Positions 20,042-30,653 are shown, counted from the stretch's first letter. The stretch is 64,000 nucleotides of DNA from Thermoproteota archaeon (GCA_030550585.1 JAUQPB010000001.1:496001-560000); one strand, 5' to 3'. The notes: generated by a model not told the origin, from the letters alone. Numbers and translations are program-made.

Positions 20042-22885
20042 GTGGATGGAATGAAGTTTAAAAATATAACGGTATATACTCTACTTACTGTTTTAATGAT
20101 ATCAATAATATCTCCAATAATGCTATATGCACAACAAGCAAACAAGGGGCCAGCATCAGATAGCATAACATTTGTTCAAGTGTCTACTGACAGAGTTGGA
20201 GAGGCATTCAGGTCAGGATCTATAGATGCATACATATATGGCTTGAGACCGACGCAGCTAGACCAATTCCAAGGAGTATCAAATATAAGGTTTGTCTCGG
20301 CGCCAGGAGGTCTAGTCTCAATTGTTCTAAATCCAGCACCAGTAAAAACAGTTAATCTATCTGGTGACTGGACGAAGAAGAGCTTAGATGACATAGCAAA
20401 GGCTGTTGGCTATCCAAAGGCGGTCATATCACAGATATACTATGACAAAGACAAAAATGTTACATATGTTGATCTAGCTGCCGACGGTAACAACATCAAT
20501 CCATTTGCACTAAAAGATGTTAGATATGCCATAAACTTCATAGTTGATAGGGACTTTATAGTCAAGAATATTTATAGAGGCTATGGAGCCCCCATGGTAA
20601 CATTCCTCTCATACTACGACCCAACATACATGCTAATATCAGATCTGATAGCATCGTTTGCGATAAGGTATGACCCTGCATATGCTAGAACGTTGATAGA
20701 AAAGGCATTGACAGCTGCAGGAGCAACTTTGCAAGGCGGCAAATGGTATTATGCCGGGAAGCCAATACAAATAATATTCGTTATAAGGCAAGAAGATGAG
20801 AGAAGAGACATTGGAGATCTTATTGCAACAGAGCTTGAGAACCTCGGATTTGTGGTGAATAAACAGGTTCTAACCTTTGCACAGGCACTTGAAATAGTAT
20901 ATGACTCAGATCCAAAAGAGCTTCAGTGGCATATATACACCGAAGGCTGGGGTAAAGGTGCGTTAGAGAAGTACGACTCTGCATCACCAGCTCAATTTTG
21001 TGCGCCATGGTTTGGTTATATGCCTGGTTGGCAGGTAGAGGGCTGGTGGTGGTACAGAAACGACACAATAGACAACTTAACACAGAAGCTGTACTTCGGC
21101 AAGTTCACGAGTCGTGATGACTATGTAAACACCTATAGAACTGTTGTGGCGATGTGCATGCAAGAATCTGTGAGAATATGGATTGCAACCAGAATGGATA
21201 TCCATGTTGTTAGAGCAGATATGCAAGGACTGACAGAGGATATGTCAGTGGGGCTAAGGTCGCCGTTCAATCTAAAGGGTATGTATGTACCAGGCAAACC
21301 AGATATCACAATAGGTCATCTATGGGTATATACAGCAAGAACAATTTGGAATATATATGGAGGCTTTACAGATGTTTATAGTGTCGATATAGAGAGGGCT
21401 ACATATGATCCGCTAACATGGAGAGACCCATTCAATGGAGAGCCAATACCTATTAGAACCAAGTATACAGTTGTGACAGCAGGACCCAACGGAACATTGG
21501 ATGTGCCACCCGATGCCATAATATGGGATGCTAAACAAGGCAAGTGGGTTAATGTAGCTCCTGGAACAAAAGCTATATCCGTTGTTAAATATGACATGTC
21601 AATGTTTATAGGCTCTAAATGGCACCACGGAATAAACATTACATGGGGCGACATACTGGCTGCCTGGGCACTAGGATTTGATCTAGTCTACAATGATACT
21701 AAGGCAAGCTTCGAAACACCTATATCAGGAGCGAACAAGCCATTCTTCGACACCATAAAAGGTCTGAGAATAATACCACAGAACAACACATTGGAGGTAT
21801 ATGTTAATTATTGGCACTTCGACCCCAACTATATAGCAGACTACGCAGCTTCCACGCCAATTAACCCTGCTGAGCTACTTGTTTTGCAAAACATTATAGT
21901 GTTCGACATGCAGAAATATGCGTTTACAACATCAACAGGCAGAGCAAAGAATATACCAGCTCTAAATCTAGTGCTAAGCGCCCATGCAAAAGACCTTGCA
22001 ACACTCGCACAACAAATGCTATCGGCAAACATCTTCCCAGCAAAATACTTTACAACACCGCAAGGAACTTATATGACACTTGATGAGTGGAAAACAAGGT
22101 TAAATGCATTTATAAACTGGGTTAACCAACATGGCCATGCATGGATATCGCAAGGACCCTTCTACCTAGACTCATTCGATGATAAAGCCCAGAAAGCAGC
22201 TCTAAAAGCATTTAGAGACCCATCATATCCATTTGCACCCGGTTACTGGGTGAAGGGCTCTGCAACACCAGCAACACTAACGGTGCCAGCAACCCCAAGC
22301 ATAATCGTGGGCAATACAACGACATTCCTGGTTAATGTTGTTCCTCCCACACTAACAGTTAGCGGAAGAACAACTGTTGCATCTGGAAACATATATGTGC
22401 AATACATTGTAAAGGATCTTCAAACAAATGCCGTTAAATACATTGGCGAAGCAACCCTTGTGGCAAGCGGAGCAACTCTGCTCACATACCAGATTGTTAT
22501 TCCAGCCGATGTGACAAAGTCAATGGCTCCCTACAATTATTACCAAGTGCAGATACTGGCATTTAGCGATGCTGTTGCAGTCCCAGCCTCGTACACATTG
22601 ACAATCCAGGCCCAGCCAAATATTGCTCAGATGATGTCAAGTGCGATTGCTGGGCAAATAGCTCCCCTGGCAAGCAAGATTGATGCAGTGTCCAATTCGA
22701 TAACAACAGTATCAAACAACATTATTGCTGTAGGCAATGCCATTAGCGATTTACAGAACGCTGTAAGTAATCTGAACAGCGCTGTATCATCAATGAAGAC
22801 ATACGTGATAGTGTTAATAGCGTTGCTTGTAGTATCGCTGATATCGAATGTACTGTTATTGTTAAGGCTTTTTAGAAGATCTTAA
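20042..22885 (+). CDS. ABC transporter substrate-binding protein (SBP family 5), with C-terminal coiled coil and TM anchor
   Basis: N-terminal hydrophobic segment, DVRYAINFIVDRDFIVKNIYRGYGAPM (family 5), C-terminal heptad-like region and TM. Likely start ATG at 20051. Confidence 0.9.
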   Translation: MDGMKFKNITVYTLLTVLMISIISPIMLYAQQANKGPASDSITFVQVSTDRVGEAFRSGSIDAYIYGLRPTQLDQFQGVSNIRFVSAPGGLVSIVLNPAPVKTVNLSGDWTKKSLDDIAKAVGYPKAVISQIYYDKDKNVTYVDLAADGNNINPFALKDVRYAINFIVDRDFIVKNIYRGYGAPMVTFLSYYDPTYMLISDLIASFAIRYDPAYARTLIEKALTAAGATLQGGKWYYAGKPIQIIFVIRQEDERRDIGDLIATELENLGFVVNKQVLTFAQALEIVYDSDPKELQWHIYTEGWGKGALEKYDSASPAQFCAPWFGYMPGWQVEGWWWYRNDTIDNLTQKLYFGKFTSRDDYVNTYRTVVAMCMQESVRIWIATRMDIHVVRADMQGLTEDMSVGLRSPFNLKGMYVPGKPDITIGHLWVYTARTIWNIYGGFTDVYSVDIERATYDPLTWRDPFNGEPIPIRTKYTVVTAGPNGTLDVPPDAIIWDAKQGKWVNVAPGTKAISVVKYDMSMFIGSKWHHGINITWGDILAAWALGFDLVYNDTKASFETPISGANKPFFDTIKGLRIIPQNNTLEVYVNYWHFDPNYIADYAASTPINPAELLVLQNIIVFDMQKYAFTTSTGRAKNIPALNLVLSAHAKDLATLAQQMLSANIFPAKYFTTPQGTYMTLDEWKTRLNAFINWVNQHGHAWISQGPFYLDSFDDKAQKAALKAFRDPSYPFAPGYWVKGSATPATLTVPATPSIIVGNTTTFLVNVVPPTLTVSGRTTVASGNIYVQYIVKDLQTNAVKYIGEATLVASGATLLTYQIVIPADVTKSMAPYNYYQVQILAFSDAVAVPASYTLTIQAQPNIAQMMSSAIAGQIAPLASKIDAVSNSITTVSNNIIAVGNAISDLQNAVSNLNSAVSSMKTYVIVLIALLVVSLISNVLLLLRLFRRS

Positions 22886-23073
22886 TACAATATATAAAGA
22901 ATAATTTTTTATATCATATTTTTAAACCATAATAAACCATAATCTAGACTATATAAAATTTATAAACTTCATTTATTAACTATTCCTTAAGTATTTCATT
23001 GACGTGTCATGCATGGATCGATGCCTATCTAGACTAGATTGGAATGGTATAGATATAGGATGGTGATGTATTA

Positions 23074-24174
23074 ATGTCTGTTGGCCTGGTAATTGTAAGA
23101 AGAGCGGCGTTCTTGGTCTTAGCTTTGATTATAGCAGTTTTTTTAACGGCTTTCATAATAGGTGCTACGGGGTATGTAGATAAGGTTGCTAGAGCCATTG
23201 TAAATGAGGAGGTTAGGGCCTATAGACAGGCATTGTCGAAGATGCCAAATGTCAATCAATCCTATGTAGAGGAGAAGGTGAGGGAGTATCAGCAGATGCT
23301 TATTGCGACTTATGGTCTTGATAAGCCTTGGTATTACAGGGTTCTGCCATTGGTGTATGCAACACTTATGTTCAAATTTGGTGATGTTCAGCAGGTTGGA
23401 GTTGCTGATGTTGCTGGTATGCAACTTCCTGCAAAGGCAAGTGATGTTATCTTGGCTTGTTTGCCTAGAACAATTGTTATGATAACTGTTGCCGAGCTTA
23501 TTGCAATTCTAATTGCATTAATTATAGCACCTTATGTAGCATTTAGAGTTGGTTCGTTAGCAGACAGATTCACGATAATATATGCAGCTCTAACTAATGC
23601 AATTCCCGTGTGGTGGCTAGCACTAATAATGATATTCGTTTTTAGCTATAGGCTTGGTGTTGCCCCACAGCAGTTTAGGGGTGTTATCAGAGCTTTGAGT
23701 GATATGTCAACAGCACTTCTATCCGGGGATTTAAAGGGGTTCATCATGGGTTTTGCAAATGTGTTGAACTACTCATGGTTGCCTATAGTAACCATTGTTA
23801 TTGTTCTCCTAGGACCGTGGATTTACAATGTTAGGGCCATGCTCTTAAGAGTTTCGCGAGAAGATTTCGTTACAGCAGCTATTGCGCGTGGTTTGCCGCA
23901 GAAGGTTGTTTTGCGAAGATATATTTTGAGACCAGCTTTACCGCCGGTGATAACCTCTGTGCTTCTTGGTTTGGCGGGGACTTTGGGAGGTTATATAATA
24001 ACAGAATCGGTTTTTAATTGGCCGGGCATGGGAACACTCTATTACGAAGCTATCACAAGTGGCGATCCAGCAACAATAATTGGTTTGACATATGTGTTGA
24101 CCCTTGTATATGTTATTGCAAGGCTCATACTAGAGGTTCTCTATGTTGTTCTCGACCCTAGGGTGAGACTATGA
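23074..24174 (+). CDS. Dipeptide ABC transporter permease (DppB-type)
   Basis: VTAAIARGLPQKVVLRRYILRPALPPVIT EAA-type loop; TITESVFNWPGMGTLYYEAI-type C-terminus. Confidence 0.93.
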   Translation: MSVGLVIVRRAAFLVLALIIAVFLTAFIIGATGYVDKVARAIVNEEVRAYRQALSKMPNVNQSYVEEKVREYQQMLIATYGLDKPWYYRVLPLVYATLMFKFGDVQQVGVADVAGMQLPAKASDVILACLPRTIVMITVAELIAILIALIIAPYVAFRVGSLADRFTIIYAALTNAIPVWWLALIMIFVFSYRLGVAPQQFRGVIRALSDMSTALLSGDLKGFIMGFANVLNYSWLPIVTIVIVLLGPWIYNVRAMLLRVSREDFVTAAIARGLPQKVVLRRYILRPALPPVITSVLLGLAGTLGGYIITESVFNWPGMGTLYYEAITSGDPATIIGLTYVLTLVYVIARLILEVLYVVLDPRVRL

Positions 24175-25655
24175 TGGAGAGGCTAAAAGGGTTTTGGAAG
24201 CAGATAAGAGAGACCATATGGAGCCAGACAAGCGGAAAAGCGGCTCTGATACTACTTTCAATACTCATTGTTATTGGTGTGGCAGCCGCTCTAGCAATTC
24301 CACCAAACTTTGTATCTATATGGAATGATCCTAAGTATTGGGGTGGCAAACCAAAGAATACTCCACCCAGCTGGTCATCCTTTTTTGGATATCCATGTGT
24401 GCAACATTTTGAGGAGGATTTGAGAGCCCTTGGATACAAACTAAATGTTACAACAAATGAGGTATCCTTAACATATTTATTCACCTATGACTATAAAGGC
24501 GATGGATTTCCACAAGGGGTGGCCCTAAAAATTGATGGAGTTTACGCTAATGGTGTCAGAAGTATAAGGATTGAAGCATATATTACTAGGCCGGATGGGG
24601 TTACAGTACCAGATGTTATAACATATTTGGCAACTGGGGCCAACGGATCTATATCAATTGAAAACATGCTTTTAAATCCGGACACAATTAAACTAGCATC
24701 AACGCTGATAACGCTATATCCACAGTTTCTGCAAGTAGCTGGTGTGAATGATATTGCCATGAATTATCCTATGTATCTATTCGGCAAATACTCGAATACC
24801 TCAAGGATTGTGTCTTTGGGTGGGGTATATAGGGTGTCTGTGGTTGTAAAAGCATCTACCTTAGGTGCTGTGACTATTGACGATGTGAATAAAGTTGTGA
24901 ATGCATTGAAGTCTTCTAAGGACTTTAAATTCGTTGTTGTTGGTACTTGCTATGGTTTGTTAGGAACAGATTATAGGGGTAGAGACCTTGCGCAGGCAAT
25001 GTTTTTCGGGCTTCCAATAGCTCTTTTAATAGGCTTTGGAACAGCATTCTTAACAACAATAATAGGGCTGTTTGCAGGCCTTGCAAGCGGCTATTATGGT
25101 GGTCTCATAGATGAGTTTATTCAAAGGTTTATAGATGTTTTGGGCAGTATACCGACACTTCCAATACTTATTCTAATTGCGGTCTCGGTGCAACAAGCAT
25201 ATGGTGCTAGCCCCTACAAACCTATAATAATGCTTATGGTAATACTATTCACACTTATAGTTTTTGGCTGGGGCGGTCTAGCAATAATAGTCAGGTCCAT
25301 GACCCTAAGCATAAAAGCTGAGGCATATGTTGAAGCAGCTCAAGCTGTAGGAGCATCAAATTGGTGGATCATGACAAAGCATATAATTCCACAGCTACTG
25401 CCATATATAGCGGCCCAGATGGTGTATTCAGCGCCTTCAGCAATATTAACTGAGGCCGGGCTTTCTATTCTGGGTATTCAGCATGGGCTTCCCACATGGG
25501 GTGGAATATTATCTGATGCTAGGCTCTATGGGAATATCAGTTATTGGTGGTGGATATTCCCACCTGGGATAGCCATATCGATAGTCTCTCTAACCTTTGT
25601 GCTCTTAGGCATGTCTATAGAGAGGGTTGTAGAGCCTAGACTGAGGGGGATGTAA
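24171..25655 (+). CDS. Dipeptide ABC transporter permease (DppC-type) with large extracytoplasmic insert
   Basis: LLGTDYRGRDLAQAMFFGLPIALLIG; YVEAAQAVGASNWWIMTKHIIPQLLP EAA loop. Confidence 0.93.
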   Translation: MMERLKGFWKQIRETIWSQTSGKAALILLSILIVIGVAAALAIPPNFVSIWNDPKYWGGKPKNTPPSWSSFFGYPCVQHFEEDLRALGYKLNVTTNEVSLTYLFTYDYKGDGFPQGVALKIDGVYANGVRSIRIEAYITRPDGVTVPDVITYLATGANGSISIENMLLNPDTIKLASTLITLYPQFLQVAGVNDIAMNYPMYLFGKYSNTSRIVSLGGVYRVSVVVKASTLGAVTIDDVNKVVNALKSSKDFKFVVVGTCYGLLGTDYRGRDLAQAMFFGLPIALLIGFGTAFLTTIIGLFAGLASGYYGGLIDEFIQRFIDVLGSIPTLPILILIAVSVQQAYGASPYKPIIMLMVILFTLIVFGWGGLAIIVRSMTLSIKAEAYVEAAQAVGASNWWIMTKHIIPQLLPYIAAQMVYSAPSAILTEAGLSILGIQHGLPTWGGILSDARLYGNISYWWWIFPPGIAISIVSLTFVLLGMSIERVVEPRLRGM

Positions 25656-25656
25656 A

Positions 25657-26715
25657 GTGGGTGCAAAACCGATACTAATTGTTGACAACCTGAAAAAGTA
25701 TTATGAGATTAGAGGGTCTTTTCTACAAGTGCTGGGAATTAAACCACCAACATATTTGAGGGCTGTGGATGGCATTACATTTTCCATAGATAGGGGAGAG
25801 ATCTTTTGCCTAGTCGGCGAATCTGGGTGTGGCAAGACAACAACTGGGAGATTGATAGCAAGGCTTATAACACCGACATCAGGTTCTATACTTTACAGAC
25901 CATCCGATGAACTTAAAAATTATCTTGAATCGCAAGGCTTTACAAATGAGTATATAGATCTTGGAAAGCGCTATCCAAAACAAATCGACAAGGCGTTGAG
26001 AAGAGAAATTCAGATAATATTCCAAGACCCGTACAGCTCTCTGAACCCAAGGATGAAGATCAAGGATATTTTGGAAGAGCCTCTAATCATACATGGAATT
26101 GGCGACAAACCTTCTCAGAGACTAGAGACTATCCTAAAGGCCCTTCAAGAAGTTAAGCTCGCGCCGCCAGAGGAATTTGTTGAGAGATATCCACATATGT
26201 TATCTGGTGGGCAGAGACAGAGGGTCGCAATTGCAAGAGCGTTGATACTAAAACCCTCTCTTATAGTTGCTGACGAACCTGTGAGCATGCTCGACGTTTC
26301 AATACGTGTAGAGATTCTACAGCTTATGCTAGACATTAAAAAGAGCAGAAATATATCATACCTATTCATAACACACGATCTTGCAGTAGCAAGTTATGTA
26401 TGTAACAAGATAGCTGTTATGTATCTAGGGAAAATAGTTGAAATGGGTGACGCTGAAAAGGTAGTAGAGAATCCGTTGCACCCATATACCAAAGCATTAA
26501 TAGAATCTGTTCCAGAGCCAGACCCACGCAATAGATTAGCCCTTAGGAAAATCGATATAAAGGGCGAGGTCCCCTCAGCAGTGAACATTCCACCTGGTTG
26601 CAGGTTTCACCCAAGATGCCCGTTTGCTATGGATATTTGCAGAAGGGAGGAGCCACCAATGATCGAAATAGAGAATGGTCATAAGGTTGCATGTTGGCTT
26701 TATGCGAAAAAGTGA
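25657..26715 (+). CDS. Oligo/dipeptide ABC transporter ATP-binding protein (DppF/OppF-type)
   Basis: GESGCGKTT, LSGGQRQRVAIARALI, DEPVSMLD; C-terminal GCRFHPRCPFAMDICRREEPP. Confidence 0.95.
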   Translation: MGAKPILIVDNLKKYYEIRGSFLQVLGIKPPTYLRAVDGITFSIDRGEIFCLVGESGCGKTTTGRLIARLITPTSGSILYRPSDELKNYLESQGFTNEYIDLGKRYPKQIDKALRREIQIIFQDPYSSLNPRMKIKDILEEPLIIHGIGDKPSQRLETILKALQEVKLAPPEEFVERYPHMLSGGQRQRVAIARALILKPSLIVADEPVSMLDVSIRVEILQLMLDIKKSRNISYLFITHDLAVASYVCNKIAVMYLGKIVEMGDAEKVVENPLHPYTKALIESVPEPDPRNRLALRKIDIKGEVPSAVNIPPGCRFHPRCPFAMDICRREEPPMIEIENGHKVACWLYAKK

Positions 26716-26806
26716 AAACTATTTTCTTTATAGCTTAAAAGCAGCTTCAAAATATTTTTTAAATGTTTAAAGTTATGTTTAGTCAATATGCTGATAGTGG
26801 TCTTAA

Positions 26807-27295
26807 ATGTCATCGTCAGGAGGAAGCTATAGACATATTGTAAGAATAGCTGAAACAGATATTCCAGGAAACATTAGCTTGGCCTGGGGCCTTGCAAAGA
26901 TAAAGGGTGTTGGATATAACATGGCTATAGCAATTTGTAGAAAGCTTGGTTTAGATCCCAGTTCTCTTGTAGGCTATTTAAGAGACGAGGATGTAGCACA
27001 AATAGAGGAGGTCATTAAGAATCCACTGAAGTATGGGTTTCCATCTTGGATGCTGAATAGAAGAAAGGACTATGAAACTGGGCAGGACATGCATCTTACT
27101 TCTTCCGAGTTGATATACTATGCTAGACAGGATATAGATAGAGAGATTAGGATTAGAAGCTGGAAAGGAATAAGACACTCAATGGGCTATAAGGTTAGGG
27201 GTCAGAAAACCCATACCACTGGTCGTATAGGACCTGTTGTAGGTGTGCAAAGAAAGAAGGCAGCCCAGCAGCAACAACAGCAACAACAGAAGTAG
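26807..27295 (+). CDS. rps13: Ribosomal protein S13, Q-rich C-terminus
   Basis: S13 core SWKGIRHSMGYKVRGQKTHTTGR; tail KKAAQQQQQQQQK. Confidence 0.97.
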   Translation: MSSSGGSYRHIVRIAETDIPGNISLAWGLAKIKGVGYNMAIAICRKLGLDPSSLVGYLRDEDVAQIEEVIKNPLKYGFPSWMLNRRKDYETGQDMHLTSSELIYYARQDIDREIRIRSWKGIRHSMGYKVRGQKTHTTGRIGPVVGVQRKKAAQQQQQQQQK

Positions 27296-27314
27296 TTTTT
27301 TGGTGGTGTAGGCA

Positions 27315-27836
27315 ATGGGCGATCCAAAGAAATCCAGAAGAAAGTGGGAATCACCAGGACATCCATGGATAAAGTCTAGATTAGAAAGAGAAATGGAGCT
27401 TGTTGGAACATATGGTCTTAGGAATAAGAGAGAGCTTTGGATTGCTGAAACGATGCTGAGAAGAGTAAAGCATCTAGCAAGATCTTTACTGGCTTTGCCG
27501 GAGGAGGAAAGAGAAAAGAGGCTTAATCAATTGGTGGCAAGGCTTTATAGCATGGGTATATTGCCGGCATCTAACGCCACAATCACAGATATCCTAAGCC
27601 TTTCAACAGAAGCTGTGCTGGAAAGGAGGTTACAGACAATTGTTTGGAAAAAAGGTTTGGCAAAGACAATTCATCAGGCTAGGCAGCTCATAGTTCATGG
27701 ACACATAGCTGTTAGGGGTAGGAGGGTCACATCCCCAGGATATCTAGTTAGCAGAGAAGATGAAAAATATATAGATTTTTACCCAACCTCTCCATATGCA
27801 AAAGCTGGTGCAACTAAAGCAACACAGACAGGCTGA
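27315..27836 (+). CDS. rps4: Ribosomal protein S4
   Basis: S4 domain [24 protein letters not shown]. Confidence 0.97.
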   Translation: MGDPKKSRRKWESPGHPWIKSRLEREMELVGTYGLRNKRELWIAETMLRRVKHLARSLLALPEEEREKRLNQLVARLYSMGILPASNATITDILSLSTEAVLERRLQTIVWKKGLAKTIHQARQLIVHGHIAVRGRRVTSPGYLVSREDEKYIDFYPTSPYAKAGATKATQTG

Positions 27837-27850
27837 GGTGACTAAGATAG

Positions 27851-28252
27851 ATGTCTTTTGGAAGTAGAGAACTGAAATGGGGTATAGCACACATATATGC
27901 ATCTTTCAACAACACAATAATACATATAACAGATATTAGTGGCGCCGAGACTGTTGCCAGAGGCTCTGGAGGTATGGTTGTGAGAGCCGACAGAGAGAAG
28001 CCAAGTCCTTATGCAGCTATGATGGTTGCCTATAGAGTTGCTCAAGAGTCTATGGAAAAAGGCGTTACAGCAATACATATAAGAGTTAGGGCTCCTGGTG
28101 GTCACGGGCCCAAGATACCTGGTCCAGGAGCACAAGCTGCTATAAGAGCCTTGGCTAGGGCAGGATTTATTATCGGTAGGATAGAGGATGTAACCCCAAT
28201 ACCGCATGATACCACTAGAAGGCCTGGCGGCAGACGTGGTAGAAGGGTGTAA
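27851..28252 (+). CDS. rps11: Ribosomal protein S11
   Basis: [24 protein letters not shown]...[23 protein letters not shown]. Confidence 0.98.
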   Translation: MSFGSRELKWGIAHIYASFNNTIIHITDISGAETVARGSGGMVVRADREKPSPYAAMMVAYRVAQESMEKGVTAIHIRVRAPGGHGPKIPGPGAQAAIRALARAGFIIGRIEDVTPIPHDTTRRPGGRRGRRV

Positions 28253-28255
28253 TTA

Positions 28256-29113
28256 TTGAATATAGTGATTAGGGAGTGGTCTAAAGAGTTCATAGAGCTA
28301 TTTGTTGATGGAGCTCCTCTACCGCTACTAAATGCTATCAGAAGATACTCCCTAGCTAAGGTTCCAACATATGCCATAGATGAGGTAACAATAGTATCAA
28401 ATACCTCAGCTATGTTTGATGAAATGCTTGCACATAGATTGGCAATGGTACCTCTACGGAGTGAGGAAAGCGTTGACAGGTTGCTAGAGGTGGATGTAGC
28501 TACCTGTGAGAAATGCTCGCTTGATTCTGAGGAGAAGCCACCCAAAGATTTATGCGATAAATGCTTTGTTAACATGTTTCTCGAGGTTGAGGCACACGAT
28601 AACGAGATTACAGTATATTCTGGAGATATAAAGTCTGAGGATCCATACGTAAAACCAGTATACGATAATATACCAATAGTTGTTCTCTCACCCGGGCAGA
28701 GAGTTGCTTTAGAGATTAGAGCCAGGATTGGTAGGGGGTTGGAGCATGCTAAGTGGAGTCCCGCAACTGTTTCTGTCACTAGACACTTGGCTAGAATTGA
28801 AGTAGACAAAGGTTTGTGCACTCTTTGTGGAAAATGTGTTGAGGTGTGCCCCAAAAAGGTTCTTTATGTGGATGGCAACGAGATCAAAATTAGAAACATA
28901 TTTGATTGTATAATATGCAAGCAATGTATGCAAGTATGCCAGCCAAAGGCAATAAGCGTTGATGGAATAGACGATAAAAATATTTTAAGGATAGAGTCTA
29001 GCGGGTCTCTAGAGCCCGAAACCATACTTAAAATATCCCTTGAAATCTTGAAAAAAGAGCTTGCAGAAATCAGAAGCTTTATTGAAGAACTTAAAAAAGG
29101 TGGTGGTAGTTGA
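28256..29113 (+). CDS. rpoD: RNA polymerase subunit D (Rpo3) with ferredoxin-like domain
   Basis: LLNAIRRYSLAKVPTYAID; CTLCGKCVEVCPKKV and CIICKQCMQVCQPKAI Fe-S motifs. TTG start. Confidence 0.96.
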   Translation: MNIVIREWSKEFIELFVDGAPLPLLNAIRRYSLAKVPTYAIDEVTIVSNTSAMFDEMLAHRLAMVPLRSEESVDRLLEVDVATCEKCSLDSEEKPPKDLCDKCFVNMFLEVEAHDNEITVYSGDIKSEDPYVKPVYDNIPIVVLSPGQRVALEIRARIGRGLEHAKWSPATVSVTRHLARIEVDKGLCTLCGKCVEVCPKKVLYVDGNEIKIRNIFDCIICKQCMQVCQPKAISVDGIDDKNILRIESSGSLEPETILKISLEILKKELAEIRSFIEELKKGGGS

Positions 29114-29472
29114 GGAGAACAGGCCCCACAAACTACATATTGAGAAAGACCATAAGAGAACTTAGGAAAGCTGCTAGAGCTAATAAAGCAGCTATTTGGA
29201 GATATGTGGCCGAATTACTCGAAAGACCTGCTAGAAGAAGGGTTGTAGTAAACATCTATAAAATAAATAGGTATACAAGTGATGGAGATGTTGTTGTGGT
29301 TCCAGGAAAAGTTCTAGGTGTTGGCAAATTAGATCACAAGGTTACAATCGCTGCTGTAAGCTTTTCTCTAGTGGCCCTAGAAAAAGTTAAGAGTGCTGGT
29401 GGAAGAGCTGTGCACATACTTGATCTTGTTAAAGAGAATCCTACTGGAAGTAGAGTAAAGGTGATCATATGA
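29110..29472 (+). CDS. rpl18e: Ribosomal protein L18e
   Basis: VVVPGKVLGVGKLDHKVTIAAVSFS; conserved operon order. Confidence 0.95.
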   Translation: MRRTGPTNYILRKTIRELRKAARANKAAIWRYVAELLERPARRRVVVNIYKINRYTSDGDVVVVPGKVLGVGKLDHKVTIAAVSFSLVALEKVKSAGGRAVHILDLVKENPTGSRVKVII

Positions 29473-29972
29473 GTATAGTGGAAAGCACATCAAAAGATCT
29501 ATATGCAAACGTATTGTCGAAGGGAATAAAGGAAGTCATTATCGATGCGGATTCCATGGTTTTGGGAAGACTTGCAAGCATAGTTGCAAAACTGGCTCTT
29601 ATGAATGTTAAAGTTCATGTTGTCAATGTTGAGAAAGCCATGTTGACAGGAGATAAGAAGAGGGTGATAGAAGGTTATAAGCTTTTATTCAATGTAAAAA
29701 CCCATAAAAATCCATATAGACACGCTATACATAGGCCGAGGAACCCTGTAACAATATTTAAAAAAGCTGTTAAGAATATGCTTCCAAAAGATAATTGGAG
29801 AGGTGTAGAGGCACTTAAAAATGTTAAGGCCTATATAGGTGTGCCAGCCAAGTTTGAGGGGAGGGAAATCGTAAGAATTATTGATGTATCTATATATAGC
29901 CGAAAAGCAGAAAAATATATTACATTAGCTGAGTTGGCTAGAGCCCTTGGCTGGCATCAGAAGGTGGTGTAA
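29469..29972 (+). CDS. rpl13: Ribosomal protein L13
   Basis: IDADSMVLGRLASIVAKLAL...MLPKDNWRGVEALKNVKAYIGVP. Confidence 0.95.
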   Translation: MSIVESTSKDLYANVLSKGIKEVIIDADSMVLGRLASIVAKLALMNVKVHVVNVEKAMLTGDKKRVIEGYKLLFNVKTHKNPYRHAIHRPRNPVTIFKKAVKNMLPKDNWRGVEALKNVKAYIGVPAKFEGREIVRIIDVSIYSRKAEKYITLAELARALGWHQKVV

Positions 29973-29975
29973 TAG

Positions 29976-30437
29976 ATGTCGCAAGAAAAGCAGGAGCTGA
30001 GACTAATTGGCGCATATCCTCAGATAGTTAGTGGGAAAAAGATTGTGATAAGTGTTGGCAAGAGAAAGACTGCTATTGCAAGGGCAATTATAAGACCTGG
30101 GCAGGGCAGGTTCAGAGTTAATGGCTATCCAGTTGAGCTATGGCCGATAGAGTTGGCAAGGTTAAAGATGCTCGAACCTCTGAATATTCTTAGTGAGAAG
30201 CTTAGAAATACTATTGATATAGATGTCAATGTTGAGGGTGGGGGTGTGATGGCACAGGCCTACGCTGTACGAACAGCTGTTGCTAGGGGTCTTGTAATGT
30301 ACTTTGAAAACCCATTAATAAAACAGCTTTTTAATGAGTATGACAGGTCAATGCTGGCTGGCGATCCTAGGCAGACAGAGCCTGAAAAGTGGATGAGATA
30401 TAGCGCTAGGAGATTTAGACAAAAATCATATAGGTGA
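29976..30437 (+). CDS. rps9: Ribosomal protein S9
   Basis: VGKRKTAIARAIIRPGQGRFRVNG...RQTEPEKWMRYSARRFRQKSYR. Confidence 0.98.
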   Translation: MSQEKQELRLIGAYPQIVSGKKIVISVGKRKTAIARAIIRPGQGRFRVNGYPVELWPIELARLKMLEPLNILSEKLRNTIDIDVNVEGGGVMAQAYAVRTAVARGLVMYFENPLIKQLFNEYDRSMLAGDPRQTEPEKWMRYSARRFRQKSYR

Positions 30438-30443
30438 GATGAA

Positions 30444-30644
30444 GTGATAATACCTGTTAGATGCTTCACATGCGGTTATCCAATAGGTGCTAAATGGGAA
30501 GAGTTTAGAAGGCGTGTGGAGAATGGGGAGGAACCAGCAAAAGTTTTGGACGACCTTGGTATAAAGAGGTATTGCTGTCGAAGGATGATGATCTCACACA
30601 TAGAATTATTTAGACATGTCATAAAATATGGTAGTGTTAAATAG
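30444..30644 (+). CDS. rpoN: RNA polymerase subunit N (Rpo10)
   Basis: [20 protein letters not shown]...[14 protein letters not shown]. Confidence 0.98.
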   Translation: MIIPVRCFTCGYPIGAKWEEFRRRVENGEEPAKVLDDLGIKRYCCRRMMISHIELFRHVIKYGSVK

Positions 30645-30653
30645 GTGTTGTAA

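Noticed and set aside
28102-28854. 250-aa minus ORF across S11/Rpo3
   Set aside because: Antisense shadow ORF.
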